Below, piece by piece: positions 1 to 5,587 of a stretch of DNA of 18,545 nt. Below the pieces are notes generated by a model. The model worked only from the letters and a program-made list of their open reading frames with translations. It made no database searches and had not been told where the DNA came from. This DNA is from VBAS01 sp965652775. Lineage in GTDB: Bacteria > Bacteroidota > Bacteroidia > Chitinophagales > Chitinophagaceae. The position numbers were made by a program, and so were the translations under genes. The first letter of the stretch is position 1; every line of letters begins with the position of its first letter. The stretch is from contig CBFGXP010000062.1 in assembly GCA_965652775.1 (NCBI GenBank), positions 1 to 18,545 of the forward strand, in the 5' to 3' direction.

Positions 1-253
1 TCAAAAAGGTAAAACAATCATCTATCCTAACCCAAGTGGTGATGGTAAAGTGAATATAGTTTTTGAGAATAGTAATAGTATTCGTGATGTGTCACTGATG
101 GATGTAAGCGGAAAAACATTAAAACAATGGAAAGGCGTTACTAATAACAACATCCAGATTGATAATCTCAATGCGGGATTCTACACTGTAAGAATTGTGG
201 ATACTGAAACAGGTGAGCAGGTGGTAGAAAAGTTCATTGTAAACAAGCGTTAA
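1..253 (+). CDS. T9SS type A sorting domain protein, C-terminal fragment (5' cut by window edge)
   Basis: Only the last 83 codons are in the window; the reading frame enters at base 2 and is open to the TAA at 251-253. The visible part is a complete type IX secretion sorting domain: KGKTIIYPNP opening motif, an RDVSLMDVSGK strand-turn pair, a central NNNIQIDNL segment, then GFYTVRI and a terminal VEKFIVNKR. By family knowledge such a domain directs the protein across the outer membrane and is normally cleaved during anchoring to the cell surface. About 72% of residues match the C-terminus of the protein ending at 3441 (60 of 83 by my count), so the two are paralogues in this part. A GTG at 50 is an internal valine, not a start. 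Nothing can be said of the N-terminal function. Confidence 0.88.
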   Translation, partial: QKGKTIIYPNPSGDGKVNIVFENSNSIRDVSLMDVSGKTLKQWKGVTNNNIQIDNLNAGFYTVRIVDTETGEQVVEKFIVNKR

Positions 254-305
254 AGCTCAAGGTTTTAACCAACGGCGGGGGCGGCTTTCGCGCCGCCCCT
301 TTTTA
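251..305 (+). repeat. 3' UTR/terminator cassette, copy 1 of 3
   Basis: From the stop codon on, this segment reads nearly the same as 1528-1583 and 3439-3495: a CAAGGTTTTAACCAACGG block followed by a GC-rich hairpin and a T run. Against copy 2 I find one 1-base indel and one substitution over about 55 bases. GGTTTTAACC within it is a small inverted repeat of its own. Confidence 0.9.
278..305 (+). terminator. Rho-independent terminator of the first T9SS gene
   Basis: Arms GGGGCGGC (278-285) and GCCGCCCC (292-299) form a perfect 8-bp GC stem with loop TTTCGC, followed by TTTTT. It ends the transcript 25 bases after the stop codon. Confidence 0.9.
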
Positions 306-576
306 AAAAATATTTTTTCACTTAATAATTCATTAGCTGAATACATTTATACTTTGTCACTCTCATTGAAGGAACGGCTGGCATTTTTTCCACCAAATAA
401 ATTGAATTGTATCCTTCTTTGGCTGTAACCGATGAGCTAATAAACTCCAAGACCTATTAAGAACTTTTCCTGGAAGCAGCGGCATAATTCAAAAGATTCA
501 AACATTTTATTCTTCAGCCTGGATTTATTCCTACCTCATCTTTGATAAATCTTTATTAAACTAAAACCTTGAAGTA
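306..576. other. Intergenic region between T9SS genes 1 and 2
   Basis: 271 bases with no convincing gene. A TATACTTTG string near 349-357 resembles the Bacteroidota -7 box with one extra spacer base, but no clear -33 element accompanies it. The last bases before the ATG, TAAAACCTTGAAG (562-574), are an exact reverse complement of part of the downstream 3' UTR cassette. Confidence 0.5.
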
Positions 577-1530
577 ATGAAAAAGAATCTACTCTTAGTT
601 TTATTGATGGTATCATCAGTAAATCTTGTTTTTTCCCAGACACCTTGTGTCAGCGATTATCAAATTAATAATGGTGGTGGTAACTGCCCGGATCTAAACG
701 GAACATCTGCTACGGGGACCATATCCCTGTCGTTTGATGGTTTACTTGATCCACTTAATATACCTGCCATTGTCGGCATTTTTGATGTTACAGATCCTCT
801 CAACCCCGTGTTAGTGCAGGACATAAGTTTTGATCCTGGAACATTGCTTAATAATGGCGATGTGAAATATTGCTATTATGTTGGGCCAAATAATAATAAT
901 AATCTCCGGGGCAGAAATTCGCTTTTTAACTTTATCATTTCTTATAATGGCGCTCCATGTGGGGGGCAAGGCGCACTTCCTGTTTCGTTTCGTGCTTTCA
1001 CTGCGGTCCGTAGCAATGGTGTTGTCGCGTTGAAATGGACAACCGCTACAGAAAGCAACAATCTCGGCTTCGAACTTCAGCGAATGACCGGCGCCGACAA
1101 ATGGCAAACTCTTTCATTTATTGCCACCAAAGCAGCCGGGGGTAATAGTGCATCTGATCTATCTTATACGTACACTGATCTTAATACGACGAAAGGTATC
1201 AGTCAATATCGCATCAGGCAAGTCGATATTGACGGCAGATCGAAATTAAGTGAGATACGTGTGGTTCGCGGCGACGGTCAAAAAGGTAAAACAATTGTTT
1301 ACCCGAACCCAAGCAGCGATGGCAAAGTGAACATTATATTCGAAGAGGTGAACGGTACCCGTGACATATCAGTTAGTGATTTAAGCGGTCGTGTTGTTAA
1401 GCAAGTGAAAGGAATAACAAATAATAATATTACAATTGAGAATCTCACAGCTGGCATGTATACCGTGAGAATAGTAAATAATGAAACCAGCGAACAGGAA
1501 GTACAAAAGTTCGTTGTAAACAAGCGTTAA
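577..1530 (+). CDS. Secreted T9SS type A sorting domain protein (317 aa)
   Basis: Residues 1-21 form a Sec signal peptide (MKKN, hydrophobic stretch, FSQ). Residues about 22-133 are a small beta-rich region with four cysteines and an Asn run (NNNNN from an AAT repeat near 889-904) that I cannot assign to a family. Residues about 134-230 are the fibronectin-III-like segment typical of Bacteroidota secreted proteins: LPVSFRAFTA, VALKWTTATESNNLGFELQR, YRIRQVDIDG. Residues 235-317 are the T9SS sorting domain with YPNPSSDGK and GMYTVRI. The expected location is the cell surface or the medium. It sits between two paralogues that share only the C-terminal part, each with its own terminator, so it is probably transcribed alone. 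Substrate or partner is unknown; the short N-terminus suggests a structural or adhesive role, but that is inference. Confidence 0.9.
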   Translation: MKKNLLLVLLMVSSVNLVFSQTPCVSDYQINNGGGNCPDLNGTSATGTISLSFDGLLDPLNIPAIVGIFDVTDPLNPVLVQDISFDPGTLLNNGDVKYCYYVGPNNNNNLRGRNSLFNFIISYNGAPCGGQGALPVSFRAFTAVRSNGVVALKWTTATESNNLGFELQRMTGADKWQTLSFIATKAAGGNSASDLSYTYTDLNTTKGISQYRIRQVDIDGRSKLSEIRVVRGDGQKGKTIVYPNPSSDGKVNIIFEEVNGTRDISVSDLSGRVVKQVKGITNNNITIENLTAGMYTVRIVNNETSEQEVQKFVVNKR

Positions 1531-1583
1531 AGCTTCAAGGTTTTAACCAACGGCGGGGGCGGCTTTCGTGCCGCCCCTTTTTA
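1528..1583 (+). repeat. 3' UTR/terminator cassette, copy 2 of 3
   Basis: Same block as 251-305 and 3439-3495, beginning at the stop codon. CTTCAAGGTTTTA (1533-1545) is the exact reverse complement of 562-574, just before the start codon of the same gene. Confidence 0.9.
1556..1582 (+). terminator. Rho-independent terminator of the second T9SS gene
   Basis: GGGGCGGC (1556-1563) pairs with GCCGCCCC (1570-1577) over loop TTTCGT, followed by TTTTT. It has the same arms as the terminator at 278-305. Confidence 0.9.
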
Positions 1584-1893
1584 TATAAATTCAGAAAATA
1601 CTTTACCCATTTGCTGAATTTGACCCTCACTCCTTTTAGCTGCCGATAATCTGGCCTTATAATAGTGATTAAAATATTCTACACTTTTCAAACGCCAATA
1701 GCAGATTTCTACACAGATAACCCCGGGCTTTTCCTATCACAAACCATTTTTGAACAGGAAAATCCTTCCTGAAAATAATGGATAGCTTTTTGTACAGGGG
1801 ACTACGGACGGTTTATTTCTTATACCTATGCCTGGCCCGTTTCAATGCCTGTGTAACCAATATTTCATATTTATTCATTAAAAATTTTGTACT
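1583..1893. other. Intergenic region between T9SS genes 2 and 3
   Basis: 311 bases without a recognisable gene on either strand. It contains a small inverted repeat CAGGAA/TTCCTG (1755-1760/1766-1771) with no T run. AT-rich sequence precedes the ATG (AAAATTTTGTACT), with AAATTTTG one base away from a -7 box; this is a weak promoter candidate only. Confidence 0.45.
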
Positions 1894-3441
1894 ATGAAAA
1901 AGTTTTTACTTTCTCTTTTTCTTGCTAGCGGAGCTTTGTTTTCATTTCAATCAATCAACGCACAATGTGATCTTACATTTCCCAGCCTGGTGAGGGCCTT
2001 TTCTACAGACATTACCCCGATAGGCCCTAATAAATGTCAGTACACAATTGATGTATCGTTTGACATTGTCACTAATTCCGGGTTCAAGTATCTATTTTTC
2101 CATTCGTGGTTACTGGAGGATTATCCAAATCCTGCCATATTTGATTGTAGTGGAAGCACTCCTGCAAGAGATCCGGGTACGAGTGTCCAATTAGGTACTG
2201 CGATAGATGAGCCCGGTAAATCATTTAACGATATCGGGTTTATAAACCTGAACGATCTGACGTTTGCTCCGGATGTTCCAGTAAATGTTACAGCCAATAT
2301 TGCGACTACGTATCCTCATGACCCGAGTGTCGTTTTAAACTCTCCATTAAATTCACCTGATCTAATGGCGACAATAACCAGGAAAGGAAATTCGGATACG
2401 TTGCATTTTGATATCCAAAATTTGAAAATAATTGTAAATACACCATGTGGCACTCCTGTAATAATAAAGACAGATATTTGGGGTTCCAATTCTAACGCAC
2501 CCGATCCTAAAGCTCAATGTTATGTTTGTGGAATTGGACAATCTTTCGGTGATCCGACTATTTCGCTTCTTAAGTTGTGCGGTCCGGTTCTTCAATACTC
2601 TGTTGGTCTTACTGCAACAACACCGGCAGACGTACATGTAGTATATAAAGTATATGCTGACGATTTAGATGGGATAAGAGAGCCAGGAGGTGACGATCCG
2701 CTTTTATTCACTTCGGGAACAATTACATTAAATTCTACTACCCCATATTTATCAGGTGCTATTGATTTGCCTGCGCCGTATTGTTGCACTGAACCATTTT
2801 CAGAATGGGGACTATTTGTAGAAGTTACAGCCCAGGAATTTGAAAATACACTGGTGACCCCCGTAGTGGAGGCACTCTGTTCTACATTGCCCGTCGCCTT
2901 ACGATCGTTTACTGCCACCCGAAAGAATGCTGATGTTCTATTAAAATGGGAAACAGTAACTGAAGAAAACAGCAAGGGCTTTTATATTCAAAGAAATCCT
3001 GGAACTAAATGGGAAACTGTGGGTTTTGTTGAAACCAAAGCGTTAAACGGAACCAGCAACTCACCACTTATTTATGATTATACTGATATGAATAATAATC
3101 ATAGAGGGATTACCCAATACAGGTTAAGACAAATTGATATTGACGGTAAGCAGGAATTCAGCCAGATTCGCGCTGTCAGGAGTAAAGACCAAAAAGGAAA
3201 AACAATTGTTTATCCAAATCCAAGTGCGGACGGTAAAGTAAATGTTGTGTTTGCAGATGTAAATACTCTGCGTGATGTGTCGCTATCTGATTTGAATGGA
3301 CGGATCATAAAGCAATGGAAAGGCGTCACAGCTAATAATATACAGATCGATAACCTGGTGGCCGGGTTCTATACGATCCGGATCATCGATACAGAATCAG
3401 GAGAGCAGACAGTAGAAAAAATTGTAGTGAAAAAACGTTAA
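1894..3441 (+). CDS. Secreted T9SS type A sorting domain protein (515 aa)
   Basis: A signal peptide covers residues 1-24 (MKKF, hydrophobic core, INAQ). Residues about 25-330 form a beta-rich exported region with scattered cysteines (including CYVCG, a CC pair and EALC) that I do not recognise; it is unlike the N-terminus of the 577-1530 protein. From residue 332 comes the shared module: LPVALRSFTATRK, VLLKWETVTEENSKGFYIQR, YRLRQIDIDG. Residues 433-515 are the sorting domain with YPNPSADGK and GFYTIRI, ending KKR. Surface or extracellular location is expected from the sorting domain. The gene is followed by the third copy of the cluster's terminator cassette. Function beyond secretion is unknown. 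Confidence 0.9.
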   Translation: MKKFLLSLFLASGALFSFQSINAQCDLTFPSLVRAFSTDITPIGPNKCQYTIDVSFDIVTNSGFKYLFFHSWLLEDYPNPAIFDCSGSTPARDPGTSVQLGTAIDEPGKSFNDIGFINLNDLTFAPDVPVNVTANIATTYPHDPSVVLNSPLNSPDLMATITRKGNSDTLHFDIQNLKIIVNTPCGTPVIIKTDIWGSNSNAPDPKAQCYVCGIGQSFGDPTISLLKLCGPVLQYSVGLTATTPADVHVVYKVYADDLDGIREPGGDDPLLFTSGTITLNSTTPYLSGAIDLPAPYCCTEPFSEWGLFVEVTAQEFENTLVTPVVEALCSTLPVALRSFTATRKNADVLLKWETVTEENSKGFYIQRNPGTKWETVGFVETKALNGTSNSPLIYDYTDMNNNHRGITQYRLRQIDIDGKQEFSQIRAVRSKDQKGKTIVYPNPSADGKVNVVFADVNTLRDVSLSDLNGRIIKQWKGVTANNIQIDNLVAGFYTIRIIDTESGEQTVEKIVVKKR

Positions 3442-3495
3442 GACTTCAAGGTTTTAACCAACGGCGGGGGCGGTCTTCGAGCCGCCCCTTTTTTA
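3439..3495 (+). repeat. 3' UTR/terminator cassette, copy 3 of 3
   Basis: CTTCAAGGTTTTAACCAACG and the following hairpin match copies 1 and 2; the differences cluster in the hairpin loop and beside the stop codon. It marks the end of the T9SS cluster. Confidence 0.88.
3467..3494 (+). terminator. Rho-independent terminator of the third T9SS gene
   Basis: GGGGCGG (3467-3473) pairs with CCGCCCC (3482-3488), with a T-G wobble inside, followed by TTTTTT. The inner loop has diverged from the other two copies but the GC stem is kept. Confidence 0.88.
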
Positions 3496-3550
3496 TTTTA
3501 AAATAAGATCGATTATCTCTTCAAAGTCTTTTCAGAAACTCGCAGCACTG

Positions 3551-3573
3551 GTTTACTTTTATAAAAAGTAAAC
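3551..3573. promoter_or_regulatory. Perfect palindrome before the channel gene (candidate operator or mRNA hairpin)
   Basis: GTTTACTTTT (3551-3560), spacer ATA, then AAAAGTAAAC (3564-3573) give a perfect 10-bp inverted repeat ending one base before the TTG start codon. There is no T run after it, so it is not a terminator. GTAAACTTTG overlapping its right arm resembles a -7 box with shifted spacing. It may be a repressor site over the promoter or a hairpin hiding the start codon; the sequence alone does not decide. Confidence 0.6.
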
Positions 3574-3574
3574 T

Positions 3575-4585
3575 TTGTTACGACAGTGGACATACCGGCT
3601 TCTTCAACCATTCGTTGTTTTGTTTTTACTCATCCTTATAGGTATCATGGGCTATATCATAATAGAAGGATATTCTTTTATGGAGGCGCTTTACATGACC
3701 ACCATAGCAATTACGACTGCCGGGTTTGATGAAGTAAGACCTTTGAGTAATGAAGGAAGAATGTTCACTGTTTTTTTACTGCTCACCAGCTGGGCCACGT
3801 TTGCATGGGCCTTTGCACGCATTACCCAGTTTGTTGTTACCGGTGAGATCAACAAATATTTTAAAACAAAAAGGATTATGAAAGCAGTTGCCGAATTAAA
3901 TCACCACGTTATTCTTTGCGGGTTTGGCAGAAATGGTCAGCAGGCTGCAAGGACATTGAAAAATCATAATATGGATTTTGTCGTCATTGAGAAAGAGGAA
4001 GGGTCAATGGAAAAAGCTTTGGTGTTTTTTCCGGACCTTATTTATCTGATAGGTGACGGCACTGATGACGATCTCCTGATAAAAGCCGGGATTGAAAAGG
4101 CTATCGCATTAATTACCGCCTTGCCAGATGATGCCGATAATGTTTTTATAGTGCTGTCTGCAAGAGGGCTTAATCAAAAGTTACATATAATCAGCCGTGC
4201 TTCTGAAGAAAGCTCATTTCCAAAATTAAAAAAAGCAGGTGCCGATAACGTTATCATGCCTGATAAGATCGGTGGGTCACACATGGCTACACTTGTTTCA
4301 AAACCTGATATCATTGAGTTCATGGATTTTCTAACAAGTGAAGATGGGGAGTCTGTTAATATGGATTCGGTTCCTTATGATTTGTTACCAACTGAGATAA
4401 AAGATAAATCACTTAAAGTGGTAATGGAATGGAATAAAACGGGAGTAAGCTGCCTTGGAATAAAAAATAAAGAAGGTAAGTTTATCATCAATCCTCCTGA
4501 TGAAATGCTTGTAACAGAAGGATGTAAAGTAATTGTTTTTGGTACCCGTTCACAAATTGCTGAAATGAAGAGCAATCTTGATTGA
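3575..4585 (+). CDS. Two-TM potassium-channel-like protein with RCK (TrkA-N/TrkA-C) domains
   Basis: Residues about 12-30 (FVVLFLLILIGIMGYIIIEG) and 63-84 are membrane helices flanking a pore helix and filter TTAGFDEV (residues 47-54). The usual filter is TVGYGD; here Ala and Asp replace Val and the second Gly, so ion selectivity is open. Residues 111-250 are a Rossmann RCK domain: HVILCGFGRNG (GxGxxG at 116-121), acidic E139, GDGTDDDLL. Residues about 275-335 form the TrkA-C ligand-binding domain. Such channels are gated by cytosolic nucleotides or ions in the inner membrane. The start chosen is TTG at 3575: an in-frame TAA lies two codons upstream (3569-3571), and the first ATG (3647) would cut into the first helix. 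The stop lies 1 bp from the convergent FKBP gene's stop. Channel family is well supported; start is less certain. Confidence 0.85.
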   Translation: MLRQWTYRLLQPFVVLFLLILIGIMGYIIIEGYSFMEALYMTTIAITTAGFDEVRPLSNEGRMFTVFLLLTSWATFAWAFARITQFVVTGEINKYFKTKRIMKAVAELNHHVILCGFGRNGQQAARTLKNHNMDFVVIEKEEGSMEKALVFFPDLIYLIGDGTDDDLLIKAGIEKAIALITALPDDADNVFIVLSARGLNQKLHIISRASEESSFPKLKKAGADNVIMPDKIGGSHMATLVSKPDIIEFMDFLTSEDGESVNMDSVPYDLLPTEIKDKSLKVVMEWNKTGVSCLGIKNKEGKFIINPPDEMLVTEGCKVIVFGTRSQIAEMKSNLD

Positions 4586-4586
4586 T

Positions 4587-5552
4587 CTATTTATTTACAA
4601 TGCCAAGCAATTCTATTTCAAATACCAATACAGATCCGCCGGGAATTGTTTGATACTGTCCTGGCCCGTAAGCAAGGGTATACGGAACAAATAATTTCCA
4701 TTTAGAACCTATCGGCATCATTTGCAATGCTTCTGTCCAACCCTTGATTACGCCGGTAACAGCAAATGAAATGGGTGCGCCCATTTTGTATGAGTTATTA
4801 AATTCCGTGCCATCAATAAACGAACCAGTATAATGGCAGGAGACTGTATCTTTTTTCGTTGGTATTTTACCTGTGCCCGTGGTAATGATCTCGTACTGTA
4901 AACCACTTTTAGTAACTTTTACAGTTGGCCTCTTCTTATTTTCAGCAAGAAATTTTTTTCCTGCATCAATTGTAGGTTTATTTTTTACTTCCTGTAGTTT
5001 GTATTGATAGCGCATGGCAACAATATTTGCAAGGCTATCAGAAAGCAATGGTTTTTTTTGACTTTGGAGATCATTGATTGCTTTTGTAATGATCGCACTA
5101 TTGAAATTGTTGATGTCAAACTCATTAAAAAAATTAACGAGGTAAAGGCCTGCTGCATAGCTTGCCGAATCCCTAAGGTCATTCAAAACAACGCCAGTTG
5201 CAGGTGTTTTTATAACTGGCTTTTCATTCGTCATTAATAAATTCTGATAGGCCTGGACTGCTTTGTCCGCCTCACTATTGCTTAAAAGCTGTGTCTTTTT
5301 TGTTTGCAGATCATTCACCGCTCTTGCAACCACAAGGCTGTTAAAATTGTAAATATTCTGTGACCTGTATTTGTTTACAATATGTATCCCTGCAGTGTAA
5401 CTTGCCGAGTCACGCAGATCTTTAAAAACTTTTGGAGTAACGGGTTTGGAAGCAGGATTGGTTTTTGAACCAGCTGCGACAGTTTTAGAGGTTTGGGAAC
5501 AGAGTACGGTTGTAAATGATACGGATACAAGCAAAAAAAATGTTCTGTGCAT
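4587..5552 (-). CDS. Exported FKBP-type peptidyl-prolyl cis-trans isomerase with duplicated N-terminal domain
   Basis: This 321-residue protein begins with a signal peptide (MHRTFFLLVS...LCSQ, residues 1-20), so it acts in the periplasm or at the outer membrane. Residues 42-104 and 122-184 are two copies of the helical FKBP N-terminal (Mip/FkpA dimerisation-type) domain, exactly 80 residues apart and about 49% identical (31 of 63); both open with DLRDSASY. Residues about 212-318 are the isomerase domain, with pocket residues Y241, F251, V268-I269, W272, Y295 and F311 by alignment to FKBP12; the usual Asp after F251 is Asn. The start was put at 5552, not at an upstream TTG (5591), because the signal peptide begins there and a TATATTTG -7 box lies between the two. 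A substrate-folding chaperone role is inferred from family. Confidence 0.88.
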   Translation of the reverse strand: MHRTFFLLVSVSFTTVLCSQTSKTVAAGSKTNPASKPVTPKVFKDLRDSASYTAGIHIVNKYRSQNIYNFNSLVVARAVNDLQTKKTQLLSNSEADKAVQAYQNLLMTNEKPVIKTPATGVVLNDLRDSASYAAGLYLVNFFNEFDINNFNSAIITKAINDLQSQKKPLLSDSLANIVAMRYQYKLQEVKNKPTIDAGKKFLAENKKRPTVKVTKSGLQYEIITTGTGKIPTKKDTVSCHYTGSFIDGTEFNNSYKMGAPISFAVTGVIKGWTEALQMMPIGSKWKLFVPYTLAYGPGQYQTIPGGSVLVFEIELLGIVNK

Positions 5553-5569
5553 AAAAAAAATTTGGCATG

Positions 5570-5577
5570 CAAATATA
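5570..5577 (-). promoter_or_regulatory. -7 box of the FKBP gene promoter
   Basis: On the minus strand TATATTTG matches TAnnTTTG exactly and lies 17 bases before the ATG at 5552. No TTG at the -33 distance was found. Its position supports the 5552 start and suggests the gene has its own promoter despite following the nuclease gene closely. Confidence 0.55.
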
Positions 5578-5587
5578 GCTCTTAAGG

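Noticed and set aside
363..485. 40-residue minus-strand frame in the first T9SS intergenic region
   Set aside because: It has a normal ATG but no motif, no promoter box and unremarkable composition; chance is sufficient.
889..904. AAT trinucleotide run giving an Asn stretch in the second T9SS protein
   Set aside because: It is in frame and only about five units long. Length change would not shift the frame, so phase variation is unlikely.
811..1107. 98-codon open frame on the minus strand inside the second T9SS gene
   Set aside because: It is a shadow of a well-supported plus-strand gene and has no recognisable domain.
1755..1771. CAGGAA/TTCCTG inverted repeat
   Set aside because: It is only 6 bp, with no T run and no symmetric extension, in AT-rich intergenic sequence.
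1..3495. CRISPR array or mobile element as the source of the three repeated segments
   Set aside because: The repeats are over 1 kb apart, always at a stop codon and followed by a terminator. No transposase, target duplication or spacer pattern is seen.
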